Source of the DNA: Bremerella sp. JC817
GTDB taxonomy: Bacteria > Planctomycetota > Planctomycetia > Pirellulales > Pirellulaceae
Length of the DNA stretch: 64,000 nucleotides
Direction: 5' to 3'
Assembly: GCF_040718835.1 (NCBI RefSeq)
Contig: NZ_JBFEFG010000268.1
Span: 434,001 to 498,000, forward strand
Each line of letters opens with the position of its first letter. Position 1 is the stretch's first letter. A model generated the notes under the pieces. That model saw nothing but the letters and a program-made list of their open reading frames with translations, searched no databases and was not told where the DNA came from. Shown here piece by piece: positions 8,812 through 17,802 of this stretch. Made by a program: the position numbers and the translations under genes.

Positions 8812-10392
8812 TTACTGCGGAACGACTTCGCCTCCTTGGTGGGTCAGCATGGTCTGAATCTTGACAACGTTCCCGTCGGCAGGAAAGAAGCCAGCACTTC
8901 CATCGAAGCGACTGTAGCAGAAGCCGGGCTCTTCGGGATCGATCAGCGACTTCATTGGATCGTCCAACTTGACCGATAGATCCTCCGGGCTGGTCCAGAC
9001 AACTGCCTTCGAGCGAGGGGCTTCGACGATCGCAATCGTGTTCGATGTTCCATCGGTCAGATCGATAAAGCCAAGCTTTCCCAGGTTCTCGCCTGGCATG
9101 CCTTTCCCCAACGGGACTTGGAATCGTGTCTTCCCATCAGCGGCCAGGTCTTCGTCGCCAGGGATCGTAAACAACTCTGGCATCTTCTCGGCGAGCTTGA
9201 CGTTGTGGGGGCTATCCCACGGTTCGTCCAGATGAAACTGATCGTACAGTTGCTGCTGGCCGATGAATGGCAGCACGTGTACACGCCACGACAAAAGTGG
9301 TTTGTCATCAGCGTCGCGAGTTGCCTGAGGCGGGAACTTTTGCTCTTCGCTAGCGGCAAGCGTATGAAACGCCAGCATCATCTTCCTCAGGTTTTTCGTC
9401 GCCGCGGCTCGCCGGGTTTCAAAGGAAGCCTTCTCGGTTGCCTGGGCGGCAAATTGGCTTATTCCCTGAGCTAACATTTCACCAATCACTTTGTCCTCGG
9501 GCGAGGTCGCCAGCACGATCTGCAACCCGTCTTGCTTTGAGTTGATTTGTTGGATCGATTCCAAATACTTCTCCGGCAGCGTTCCACCATTCATGGCCAG
9601 ACTCAGTTTCGCAGCGGCGGTGAACTGGTCAACAAGCTCCTTCAACTCCGTGGCGCCATTCGCGTCGACTGCTTGAAGTGTTAAGTTGAGCGAAGGCCGA
9701 GGCGCCGCTACCAACTGGAAACGTGCCCACTCCAAGCTCTCGGGAAAATCGGCGATGCCGGGAATAACTTTCGTCATGCGTGGATCTTCCGCCAGCGGCA
9801 CCAGTACTCGTCGAAGGCCAGGCATCCACAGCAGCGTTTGCATCGCCAGATTGGAGTCGTCCGAGATCAGTTCCACAATCCTTGGGTTGGGAACATTGGG
9901 CTTTTCGTCGAGAAATTCGGCAACGACCTTCGAGCTTCCAAGTACCAGCGTCGTCTCATCCAGCAAACGCACCTCCCACCGCGATCCTCCGGGCAGTTTG
10001 CCTGATAGGTATTGCTGATTCTCATTCTCCAATAGCTCTAGCGACTGGATCTCCTGTAGCCGCGGAAACATCTTGGCAATGGGTACCGCCTGCTTGAGTT
10101 GAATCACACCGCCAAAACGTGGAAATCCGTCCGCTTCGACTGGACCTGCGTACATCACCATTGAGGCGACATTGCTTAGTTTCTCGCCGAGTCCCGACTC
10201 AACTGTCGTATCGAGTCGCCCCCAGGGCACCTTTGCCAAGGCTTCACTGTCGATCATGGACGAAGGTCGGCAGACCATCACCAGGCCTGCGTCTTCTGGC
10301 ACATACTTCTTCACAAGGTCTTGCTGGGCCGAGGCAGCTGATACCAGCAGCAACCACCCCAACATTGTCCCGCCTAAACTGTATCGAATCAT
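8812..10392 (-). CDS. Secreted DUF1559-domain protein
   Basis: The 526-residue product begins with a signal peptide (MIRYSLGG to VSAASAQ). Its first 300 residues are of unknown type, with TLLWMPGLRRVL in the middle. From about residue 325 it carries a DUF1559 (SBP_bac_10) domain: LRKMMLAFH, then LSWRVHVLPFIGQQQLYDQF, LTDGTSNTIAIVE and GFCYSRFDGS. The domain is hugely expanded in planctomycetes, usually on pilin-like secreted proteins. Here it follows a different N-terminal region rather than a type IV pilin leader. The gene starts 3 bases after the stop of the preceding gene and is the last of a four-gene operon headed by an ECF sigma factor. Function is unknown; an envelope location is expected. 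Confidence 0.8.
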   Translation of the reverse strand: MIRYSLGGTMLGWLLLVSAASAQQDLVKKYVPEDAGLVMVCRPSSMIDSEALAKVPWGRLDTTVESGLGEKLSNVASMVMYAGPVEADGFPRFGGVIQLKQAVPIAKMFPRLQEIQSLELLENENQQYLSGKLPGGSRWEVRLLDETTLVLGSSKVVAEFLDEKPNVPNPRIVELISDDSNLAMQTLLWMPGLRRVLVPLAEDPRMTKVIPGIADFPESLEWARFQLVAAPRPSLNLTLQAVDANGATELKELVDQFTAAAKLSLAMNGGTLPEKYLESIQQINSKQDGLQIVLATSPEDKVIGEMLAQGISQFAAQATEKASFETRRAAATKNLRKMMLAFHTLAASEEQKFPPQATRDADDKPLLSWRVHVLPFIGQQQLYDQFHLDEPWDSPHNVKLAEKMPELFTIPGDEDLAADGKTRFQVPLGKGMPGENLGKLGFIDLTDGTSNTIAIVEAPRSKAVVWTSPEDLSVKLDDPMKSLIDPEEPGFCYSRFDGSAGFFPADGNVVKIQTMLTHQGGEVVPQ

Positions 10393-10395
10393 CGT

Positions 10396-11892
10396 CTACT
10401 CCTTGGACGCCTGAGGTTTGGAAGGTGCCAGCTTTAGCACGAATTCGTAGCAGTATCCGGCTTGCCCCATCGAGAACATCGCGATGGTCGGATCCTTTTC
10501 ATCCCGTTCATATTCGAATGGCTTACCCGTGTACGACGAATTCGGCGCGGGCAACCCGCTCAGTTCGTCGAGTCTTGCCGGAAATACACCTTCGGCGGCG
10601 GCATAGTCTCGTAGCGACTCAATGAACCGCAGGGCTTCGATCCACTGGTCGTTCCGTGCGATGGCAATGTGTACGTACTTGCTGCTTCCAATCCAGGAAG
10701 TAACCAGCGACTCTGGGGCAAAGAAGCCGTCCGTTCGCTGATGCTGCTTGGACTGCTCATAAAACTTCGCCGCCTGGTAATAAGGCAAACCAAACGGGGC
10801 GAACACTTCGTCCCGAATCTGATCGCATTTAATCGCCGCATGTAGCAGCACAGCGCGACTGTCGGGCATCGCATCGACTACCTTCTGCGTATAGCCCATC
10901 TCGCTTACCAGTTCCTTTTTGATGCGTGGGGCCTGGCTCAACGCCATCCCTTGATACGCGAGGCTTTGCAGCAAGTTGTTTCCACCGGAAGGCTTTCCAT
11001 CTGGCTTCGGTTGCTGTGCGATCCACCGATTCACCAGGCTTCGGAGCTGCTCGTCCCAATAGCTGCGGCTGAAGTTTTCTTTCGAGTCACGGGCATGATA
11101 AATCTCAGGGAACATGCTTCGCAGCAGGTTCATCTCGGTATCGAGCGCGTGCTTCGCGTCGATCAACGGAGTGGGAAGCATGGTTAGCGACCAATAGATA
11201 TTCGGGCTATCTGGTAGTGCCATCAGTTCGAGGGTTGCCCGGTGCATCTGCTGCGCGATCGCCAGACCGACCAGGTGATTCACAAAGAAGCCACGACCAC
11301 CCACGTTTTGCGCGAGGGCATAGCCGGTTTGCAGATCCGCGATCGCTTCGGCCCGTTTGCCAGCCGCCAGATTTCCACGAATGCGAAGCATCAACAGCCG
11401 CGCCAGGCTGCGGCATTCTTGAACCTCGTTCAGGTAGATCTGCATGATATCGGTCTTCGATTCCCGAAGTGGAAAGTCCCACTCACAGGTCGAACGTCGC
11501 GCAGCCATCGCGGTTTCGCGAAGTGCTTCCTGGAAAGGTTCGAGCCGCTCTTCCAACTTGTCGACGGGGATCTCATCCAGCGGCATCTTCATCCAGGACT
11601 CCCAATCCTCCCAGAAGCCTTGAGGGTCCTTCATCTGCTGGAATTTCTGACTAGCCGACAAGATGGCGCGATAGTAAAGTGGGGCCGCGTTTCCAGGCTG
11701 TTTCTCGGCCAGAGGAGGCAGAAGCGACACTTCAAGGACTGGCGGCTTCGGTGCCACAGCATGAAGTGTAATTTCGTAGCGTTCACCTCGGGTACCATCT
11801 ACCTGAATTTCTGTCTCGACAATATCAGCACCAGCCGAGGACAGTAACAGCAAGCTGAGTAGCGAACCTGCCAGGCACCAACCGCGCATCAT
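10396..11892 (-). CDS. Secreted hypothetical protein in ECF operon
   Basis: The 498-residue protein starts with a signal peptide (MMRGWCLAGS, hydrophobic core, cleavage near SSAGA). The mature part is mostly predicted helical, with helix-rich stretches such as ECRSLARLLMLRIRGNLAAG and AEAIADLQTGYALAQNVGG that suggest TPR-like pairs. No catalytic motif is recognised. Its ATG overlaps the stop of the upstream gene by 4 bases (ATGA type), and the DUF1559 gene starts 3 bases after its own stop. This implies translational coupling and a shared envelope role. Similar helical secreted proteins paired with DUF1559 proteins seem typical of planctomycetes, but I do not know a named family. Confidence 0.7.
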   Translation of the reverse strand: MMRGWCLAGSLLSLLLLSSAGADIVETEIQVDGTRGERYEITLHAVAPKPPVLEVSLLPPLAEKQPGNAAPLYYRAILSASQKFQQMKDPQGFWEDWESWMKMPLDEIPVDKLEERLEPFQEALRETAMAARRSTCEWDFPLRESKTDIMQIYLNEVQECRSLARLLMLRIRGNLAAGKRAEAIADLQTGYALAQNVGGRGFFVNHLVGLAIAQQMHRATLELMALPDSPNIYWSLTMLPTPLIDAKHALDTEMNLLRSMFPEIYHARDSKENFSRSYWDEQLRSLVNRWIAQQPKPDGKPSGGNNLLQSLAYQGMALSQAPRIKKELVSEMGYTQKVVDAMPDSRAVLLHAAIKCDQIRDEVFAPFGLPYYQAAKFYEQSKQHQRTDGFFAPESLVTSWIGSSKYVHIAIARNDQWIEALRFIESLRDYAAAEGVFPARLDELSGLPAPNSSYTGKPFEYERDEKDPTIAMFSMGQAGYCYEFVLKLAPSKPQASKE

Positions 11893-12470
11893 CGAATCCT
11901 CCTCGATTCAAGCATCGGAAACACGGGCAAGCTGTTTGGTTGGCTTGCCCGCGGAATAAACTGCGGTTCGACTTCAACGTCGCGAAGCAACGACCCCGAG
12001 CGCAACCCAGGCTGTGCCGATAACTCGTTGGAATTGTGCATCGATTCAAACAAGTTCGTAATCACATCTCCCATCGCCAACTCGCCGGTGGGCTTCGCCA
12101 TTTCGTCGATTGCCACGTGACGGTTCTCTTCGTCGAGCAACGGCTCGATCGGGCGAGGTGGTTCCAAAGGTCCTGGAGCCAACGGGGTGACGTCCGTTGG
12201 TGCCGCGATCATCGTGGGTCCGAGCGCGTCTGGCTCTTCCGAGCGTGGGTTGACGCTTTGCACGATCAATCCAACCAGTAGTCCGCAGCAAAGACCTTGC
12301 CAAACGCGCAAGGTCCGACGTTGGCGACGCTTTGCAGCCTGCTCGCCGCTGGCAAACAGAACCTCGTCACGTTGAAAGTGTCCCAGCGACGGCACCATCG
12401 ATTTTAGTTCGGCCTCGAAGGGTGTCATCGATTCCGGTGGGAGTTCAGGCTCTGGGAAGGAGGAGGACAT
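11889..12470 (-). CDS. Single-pass membrane protein, candidate anti-sigma factor
   Basis: The 193-residue product has a cytoplasmic N terminus (TPFEAELKSMVPSLGHFQRD, then FASGEQAAKRRQRR), one TM helix near 55-72 (WQGLCCGLLVGLIVQS) and a Pro/Glu-rich outer tail. Its start lies 46 bases inside the end of the upstream sigma factor gene, a layout common for sigma/anti-sigma pairs. No zinc motif (HxxxCxxC) is present, so it is not a classical zinc anti-sigma factor. The role is inferred from gene order and topology only. Confidence 0.6.
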   Translation of the reverse strand: MSSSFPEPELPPESMTPFEAELKSMVPSLGHFQRDEVLFASGEQAAKRRQRRTLRVWQGLCCGLLVGLIVQSVNPRSEEPDALGPTMIAAPTDVTPLAPGPLEPPRPIEPLLDEENRHVAIDEMAKPTGELAMGDVITNLFESMHNSNELSAQPGLRSGSLLRDVEVEPQFIPRASQPNSLPVFPMLESRRIR

Positions 12471-12973
12471 GGCTCATTCAACTCGCTTTGAAGAAGGAAG
12501 ATTGCATTTTGATATTCGCGATGCGCGGTGCTTTGCGAAACACCGATCAGCTCGCCAATCTCGCGAAACGACAAACCGCCCCAAATCCGCGCGACGACGA
12601 TCTCGCGCTGCTGTTGTTCTAGCTGGGCCAGCGATTCGACCGCGCGCCCCGCATCGATTTGTGTCCCAGGTTCCGAGACGAACCACGACTTGCGATGCTG
12701 GGCGATTGCCTGTTCGCGTTCGCGACGCCTCTGCTCGCTTCGCCGCTGACTGACGGCTTCGTTACGAACGACCCGGTAGAGCCACGCTCGCGAATCTTCG
12801 GGCCACACTTCTAACGAAGCGAGCTTAATGAATGCCAGCTGCACGACATCTTCCGGATCACCACAAAGTTGCCGGGCATACAGCATCAGTGCCCCCGCAT
12901 GCCTGTCCAACAGTCGACTCAATCGAGCGACGTCGGTTCCGTCCTGGGGATTGGATGGCTGTGGCGGTGACAA
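12425..12973 (-). CDS. ECF-type sigma-70 family factor
   Basis: Region 2 is seen in LDRHAGALMLYARQL, DPEDVVQLAFIKL and SRAWLYRVVRNEA, and region 4 in LAQLEQQQREIVVARIWG followed by FREIGELIGVSQSTAHREY. I set the start at TTG 12973, which has a GGAG 9 bases upstream. The frame extends to an ATG-like start at 13201, but the extra 76 residues look non-conserved and would run into the BlaI operator region. The gene heads a minus-strand operon of sigma factor, membrane protein, secreted protein and DUF1559 protein, and is divergent from the blaI-like gene. The start is uncertain; the family is firm. Confidence 0.8.
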   Translation of the reverse strand: MSPPQPSNPQDGTDVARLSRLLDRHAGALMLYARQLCGDPEDVVQLAFIKLASLEVWPEDSRAWLYRVVRNEAVSQRRSEQRRREREQAIAQHRKSWFVSEPGTQIDAGRAVESLAQLEQQQREIVVARIWGGLSFREIGELIGVSQSTAHREYQNAIFLLQSELNEPCPPPSQSLNSHRNR

Positions 12974-13182
12974 GTTCGAGCACTCCGAGCTTTTTACCTT
13001 TAAGACGCCACCCAACCAGGCTTGTCCCAGATTGGTGAACAAAAAGTTGTTCGGATTCCGCGTGAGAAGCTTTGACAAAACCTGTTCAGGAATAGGAATC
13101 GCCGAAAATGGCGAGTTCGTCAGGCTGGAATCATTCTGGGAATCTTTCCCGCATACGTCCCTAAATTTGCCAACATTTCCAT

Positions 13183-13210
13183 TGACTACATTTGTAGGCA
13201 CCCGTAACCT
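13183..13210 (+). promoter_or_regulatory. Promoter of the blaI-blaR-like operon
   Basis: TTGACT (13183-13188) is a near-consensus -35 box. TAACCT (13205-13210), 16 bases further, is a modest -10 candidate. Both boxes are overlapped by the two BlaI-type operators, as expected for autorepression. Confidence 0.5.
13186..13197. promoter_or_regulatory. BlaI/MecI-type operator 1
   Basis: CTACATTTGTAG contains TACA-N2-TGTA, the core recognised by BlaI/MecI repressors. It overlaps the -35 box. Its centre is 23 bp, about two helical turns, from the second copy, so two repressor dimers could bind the same DNA face. Confidence 0.75.
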
Positions 13211-13220
13211 ACAGCTGTAG
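13209..13220. promoter_or_regulatory. BlaI/MecI-type operator 2
   Basis: CTACAGCTGTAG is a perfect 12-bp palindrome with the TACA-N2-TGTA core. It overlaps the -10 candidate and lies 55 bp before the chosen blaI start. Being near the divergent sigma operon, the pair of operators might also affect that operon. Confidence 0.78.
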
Positions 13221-13275
13221 GCAGATTAACTATGGCTAGGCAGTGCTCACATTACTGATCGATGGATCTTATGCG

Positions 13276-13665
13276 ATGAATGGTGTCAACAAGCTTCCGA
13301 CGCTGTCGGAAACGCAATGGGAAATTATGAACCTGATCTGGGATCGCGAGTCGAGCACGGTCAGCGAGGCGTGGCACGTTCTGAAAGAGCGGCGGGGCGT
13401 TTCGCGCAATACGGTGCAAACCCAGATGGTTCGCCTGGAAGAAAAAGGTTGGCTGACACATCAGGAAGAGGAAAGTGGCTTCCGCTATCTGCCAACCGTC
13501 GGTCGTGAAGAGACGCAGGAAAGCAGCGTCCGGCGTTTCGTGAAGATGGTCTTTGATGGCTCAACAGAAGGATTACTTCTAACGCTACTCAACGGAGGCG
13601 AGCTTTCTAAATCGGAAGCCGCGCAAATTCGTTCGTTACTCGACTCGCAGAGGAAGAAGAAATGA
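13276..13665 (+). CDS. BlaI/MecI/CopY family winged-helix transcriptional repressor
   Basis: The 129-residue product matches BlaI family size. It opens with LPTLSETQWEIMNLIWD, has the recognition helix region SRNTVQTQMVRLEEKGWL, and a C-terminal dimerisation part. BlaI proteins bind TACA-N2-TGTA dyads and are cleaved when the partner BlaR protease is activated; two such dyads lie just upstream. I chose ATG 13276; an in-frame GTG at 13243 is possible but has no better ribosome site. The last four bases (ATGA) overlap the start of the protease gene, so the two are translationally coupled. It probably represses its own operon. Confidence 0.92.
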   Translation: MNGVNKLPTLSETQWEIMNLIWDRESSTVSEAWHVLKERRGVSRNTVQTQMVRLEEKGWLTHQEEESGFRYLPTVGREETQESSVRRFVKMVFDGSTEGLLLTLLNGGELSKSEAAQIRSLLDSQRKKK

Positions 13666-16600
13666 TTCCATCCAACTGGACCGAGTTCGCCATCCTTTCG
13701 ATCGCCCAGGTCAGTCTCATCTGCCTTGTGACGTCACTCTTAATTGCCTTTCAGCCGCACCATCCGGCCCGTCGCTTCAGCATGGGCATGACCGGTTTGT
13801 TGCTACTTCTCGCGGCTCCGCTGTTCACGTTGTTGTTACCGGTCTCCAGTTGGCGGGCGGAGACGAAGGCACCAGCGGCGCCAGCGAAGGTTGTCGTTCA
13901 GATTCCAAGGATCGCTGAACCAACGCCAGTCGCAGAATCGTTTCAAGAGATCACCATCGATCGGCAGGCGCCCCTCGATCTACCGTTGCCCGAGCATGTA
14001 ATCGAATCGGAACCTCCGGTCCCCGCATCCTCTCCGTCGACGATGCCGGAGACGCTCAACACGCCACCAAGAAGCAAGACTGCGGGTACGTCGCCATCGA
14101 ATTGGAATGTAGCGGGCATGCTGTCGGCGATTTGGCTGTTGGGTGCTACGCTCTCGGGCATGGTCTGGTTCCTGCGAAGCTTGATGATTCGCAGATTGAT
14201 CCAGCGTGCTGGTGTGCATCAGTTGACCGAGGAAGAGCGATCCCGTCTCGAATCAGTAACCCAACAAGCCGCAATTGCAGTCGGCCTGACTCAACCGCCA
14301 TCGGTAGTGGTCAGCCAACTGACGATGCCATTTGTTGTCGGTATGTTCCGCTCGACCGTCTACGTTCCAGCGAATCTGCTTCAAGCCGATCAAACGGAAG
14401 CCCTGCGCGATGTGCTCATTCACGAGTTCGCCCACGTGGTTCGACGTGATGGACTTGGTAGTTTTCTGCAGCGCGTGGCAACGCTGGTCTGGTGGTGGCA
14501 TCCGCTGGTCCATCTGCTTGGTCTACAGATCTCGCGGTCACGGGAAGAGATCTGTGATAACTACGTGCTGAATCAGGCCGAACCGATCCAGTATGCCGAG
14601 ACCCTCTTTCATCTCGCATCGACCGCCTCGCCGTGGAACACGCCAGCACCGGTGCTCAACATGATTGGCTTCCGTTGGACAATGACGCAAAGGATTCGCG
14701 GTATGATTCATCCCAATCGAAACAAGGTAACCCAGTTCAGCGTTCGCTTTTGCCTGGTGATGCTGGCTCTATTGGGCGGAAGCCTCTATCTGATCGGAGG
14801 CGTTCAGGCCGACGAACAACCCGTAACGAAGAAGCCGCAGCCAACAACGCCCATTGCAGCCGCATTGCCTCAAGCCGTCGCGCCGCCGCTGCAATCAATA
14901 CGGCTTCATGGCAAGTGCCTCGACGATCGCGGCGATCCTCTGCCAGGGGTAACCATTCAAGTGTTGCGGATTGCTTCTGACTTCCGCACAACGACGCCCC
15001 TCGCCAAAACGGTCAGCGACGAAGAAGGGCGGTTCGAGTTTGCCGATGTCGAGACAGCCGCGACACCCCAAGGAGATTTGATGCTCGTCGCCGCGTTGGC
15101 GGAACATGCCTCCGCGGGCAAACGTGTTGGGCCAACAAACGCAAAGTCGGAAGAACGAGACCTTGTTCTGGCCAAGCATCCAGTGAAGCTGACCGGATTT
15201 GTCAGCAACGACAAAGGGACCGTGATCCCAGGTGCGACCGTTTATGTGACCAGTTGCGGCCTGGAGCCGATTCCGGGAGTCTGGACCGCCGTGACCGATG
15301 CCAATGGTCGTTACGAGATATCTGATCTTCGTCGTTGGAATCCGGAAGATACGGCTACGTTCGACAAGAAGACTGGCGTCGGCATGATGACGACCGGAAT
15401 GAATTTCTACGTTTCCCACCCGGACTATCCGTTGACAACCGCCCTCGCAAGTCGCATTCCCGACGAAGTCAACGTCACGCTAACAAAGGCTGCGATTGTG
15501 GAAGGCTCGGTCATCGACGACGTGACCGGTAAACCAGTGGCCGGAGCTCCGATCATGGCCCAGGGGATCGCTCGCGACCGCACGTTTGAAACCACGACCG
15601 ACGCCGATGGCCGGTATCAGTTGCGAATGACGAAAGATCATTACAACATCTGGTCTTCCATGGACGAACGTGTTCCTATCGCGGTTAAGAATCAGGCAGC
15701 CATCCCTGGGCAGACCTTGAAGAACGCCGACATTCACCTGGTGACGGGCGGGTTTATCGTCGGCAAGGTCTATCAGTCTGGCGAACAGCTATCTAACGGA
15801 ACGGACGCGGAAAGCGGCCGTCCGATTTTTATCGCCCACTACGGACCGGCCCGGCCCAAGACCGGTGCCGCGGTGACGTCGGCCCGTGTCAATAAAGATG
15901 GAACCTATCGCTTGCGCGTCGCCCCTGGCGGCAACTACGTCTATTCGATGACGAATAGCGGAACGCGAGCTTACGTTCATGTTCCGCCGGGTGCCGAGGT
16001 GACGCAGGATATCCATCTCGACGAAACACCACCCTCCATGGCGGAAGATGCCGACGATCGTCTGGCGCGTTATCTTCGCCACCGAGCCGAGCGGGAAGAT
16101 GCTGGCGAAACGCTCGCCCCAAGCACGTCGAATCAGACCTTCTTACCAAGCCGTCTACGATCAGAAACGCCCACAGGCAAGCTTCTGGATCGGTTGGAAG
16201 AAGTAAGCAAAGGTCCTGACGTCTATACGGATCGCTGGGCCAAGATCATCCAGCAGATCGTCGAGCTCGGCCCCGACGCGATCCCGGAATTGAGCAACGA
16301 ACTTTCGACCTCCGAAAGTGGGTTGATGCAAAGCTGTTGTGCCTTCGCCTTGCGAGCGATTGGTGACCCGCAGGCCATTCCGGTACTCATCGAAAACATT
16401 CCTCGGACGCTCCGCGGCCCCAGTTCCGACATGGGTCTGCGAGCGACCGACCCCACACTGACGAAGTTCATGCAACAACATGATCTGGACGAAAAGAATG
16501 AAGACAATCGCTACGGACTGGGTCGTCCCGTTCGCGAAGTCTTCGGAGCACTTCAGAAGCTTACCGGTCAGAAGTTTGACGAAGAGACGTTGTACGGGGT

Positions 16601-17384
16601 CTTCGATGGGGGAACCAGTCGGCAGCGGCAGTTGAAACGAGATCTGTATCAGAAGAGCGGGAACCGCTGGGCGGCCTGGTGGAAAGCTCACGCGAATGAG
16701 TTCACCGCTGATCCGTCGACCGTGCAGATCGAGTTATTGCCACTACCAGCGTTGGAACCGGAACCTCAAGCATCGCAGTTTTACGCGGTTGATCCACAGC
16801 TCGGCAGCTTTGTTAACCACACGCTGGCGGCTTACCAGGAACCGACCAATAAGTTGACCTTTGTCTTCGAAGACCTCGATACCGGTCGTCGATCTCCTTT
16901 GCCCGAGAAGTGGAAGAAGCTTGAAGACCCCGCTTCGCACGAAGAGGAAATCGTGGCCTGGGCAACGGAGGAAGGCTACGACTTGATGGGCACCGTCTAT
17001 CAACCGCCAGGCGATGCCGAGGGAGTTTTCGCCATCAAGCTGCTTGGTGGGAAGGCCTGGGAATTGAGCCGCGGGTATTGGAACAACATCCCCGCCAAGG
17101 TCAACTGGGAAGGCCTTGCCCAACAGTCCCATCCGGTCGACGACTTGCTGTTGCACTTCGATCAAGAGAAAGAAGTCATCGAACCGAAAGCCCATGCCCC
17201 GTTCATGCTGGAAACGTCCCACGGAACACGACTCATCTTAAACGTCGGGGTGCCGGTGCACGACGACACGCAGACCACCGGTGGCGTCTATCCTGGCGAC
17301 AACGAGCTAAACCCGGTCGGTTTTCGTAAAGGACGGCGTTTTGGAGGAAGAGTGCTCGTTCCGGCAACCGGCAAGAGTCGCTAG
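13662..17384 (+). CDS. BlaR1-type M56 membrane metallopeptidase with carboxypeptidase-regulatory-like domains and HEAT-like region
   Basis: The 1240-residue protein starts with TM helices (about 10-30, 43-65 and 147-170) around an M56 peptidase domain with HEFAH zinc site at 254-258 and a downstream SREEICDN (EICDN) ligand motif. A last TM lies near 360-385. No penicillin-binding sensor follows. Instead there are three carboxypeptidase-regulatory-like domains (starting near LHGKCLDDRGDPLPG, KLTGFVSNDKG and VEGSVIDDVTG), then a HEAT-like helical stretch around 840-960 and a C-terminal part of unknown type. In BlaR1 proteins, signal binding outside activates cleavage of the repressor inside. 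The signal here is therefore probably not a beta-lactam. It is coupled to the blaI-like gene by ATGA overlap. Confidence 0.88.
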   Translation: MIPSNWTEFAILSIAQVSLICLVTSLLIAFQPHHPARRFSMGMTGLLLLLAAPLFTLLLPVSSWRAETKAPAAPAKVVVQIPRIAEPTPVAESFQEITIDRQAPLDLPLPEHVIESEPPVPASSPSTMPETLNTPPRSKTAGTSPSNWNVAGMLSAIWLLGATLSGMVWFLRSLMIRRLIQRAGVHQLTEEERSRLESVTQQAAIAVGLTQPPSVVVSQLTMPFVVGMFRSTVYVPANLLQADQTEALRDVLIHEFAHVVRRDGLGSFLQRVATLVWWWHPLVHLLGLQISRSREEICDNYVLNQAEPIQYAETLFHLASTASPWNTPAPVLNMIGFRWTMTQRIRGMIHPNRNKVTQFSVRFCLVMLALLGGSLYLIGGVQADEQPVTKKPQPTTPIAAALPQAVAPPLQSIRLHGKCLDDRGDPLPGVTIQVLRIASDFRTTTPLAKTVSDEEGRFEFADVETAATPQGDLMLVAALAEHASAGKRVGPTNAKSEERDLVLAKHPVKLTGFVSNDKGTVIPGATVYVTSCGLEPIPGVWTAVTDANGRYEISDLRRWNPEDTATFDKKTGVGMMTTGMNFYVSHPDYPLTTALASRIPDEVNVTLTKAAIVEGSVIDDVTGKPVAGAPIMAQGIARDRTFETTTDADGRYQLRMTKDHYNIWSSMDERVPIAVKNQAAIPGQTLKNADIHLVTGGFIVGKVYQSGEQLSNGTDAESGRPIFIAHYGPARPKTGAAVTSARVNKDGTYRLRVAPGGNYVYSMTNSGTRAYVHVPPGAEVTQDIHLDETPPSMAEDADDRLARYLRHRAEREDAGETLAPSTSNQTFLPSRLRSETPTGKLLDRLEEVSKGPDVYTDRWAKIIQQIVELGPDAIPELSNELSTSESGLMQSCCAFALRAIGDPQAIPVLIENIPRTLRGPSSDMGLRATDPTLTKFMQQHDLDEKNEDNRYGLGRPVREVFGALQKLTGQKFDEETLYGVFDGGTSRQRQLKRDLYQKSGNRWAAWWKAHANEFTADPSTVQIELLPLPALEPEPQASQFYAVDPQLGSFVNHTLAAYQEPTNKLTFVFEDLDTGRRSPLPEKWKKLEDPASHEEEIVAWATEEGYDLMGTVYQPPGDAEGVFAIKLLGGKAWELSRGYWNNIPAKVNWEGLAQQSHPVDDLLLHFDQEKEVIEPKAHAPFMLETSHGTRLILNVGVPVHDDTQTTGGVYPGDNELNPVGFRKGRRFGGRVLVPATGKSR

Positions 17385-17802
17385 CACGCCAAGTAATATC
17401 GCTCTCGTAATGCAAGATACATAACAAATGCTGCGTAGTTAGACTGGCAACATTTCCCGTGGAGGCTCGAATTCGACTTCCAACTCGCCGTGCGAGAAAC
17501 GCCTCAGCGGAACCTTTTAGCTAGCAGCCACCCATGATGCTATCCGTCGAAATGGCCACATCATGTCCATTTTGAACACCCCTGAGAAGCCTGCTTTACC
17601 CAGGCTTCCCGGGTTGCGGACATCCCCAAGAAATATCGGCACAAACATCGACCTTTATCTAATTCACATATAGCGCATGACTCATCTCCTCCGATAGTAG
17701 TGGCATACCCCACCATTGGTTCGAAGCTGCTTTCAATTCTTAGGGGCAAAAAGAACGATTGCAATCGGCTTCATTTGACGTTCCAGCTTACGTGAATCTG
17801 CA
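17385..17802. other. Intergenic region, no gene seen
   Basis: These 418 bases separate the BlaR-like gene from the glycan cluster. The only structure noticed is GAAGCCTG (17586-17593) paired with CAGGCTTC (17601-17608), an 8-bp hairpin without a T tract. A promoter for the glycan cluster should lie here, but no confident -35/-10 pair was found. Confidence 0.5.

Noticed and set aside
12974..13201. N-terminal extension of the ECF sigma factor to 13201
   Set aside because: It would run into the BlaI operator region and adds 76 non-sigma residues; TTG 12973 with GGAG is a simpler start.
17586..17608. Terminator after the BlaR-like gene
   Set aside because: The 8-bp hairpin lies 200 bases downstream and has no T tract.
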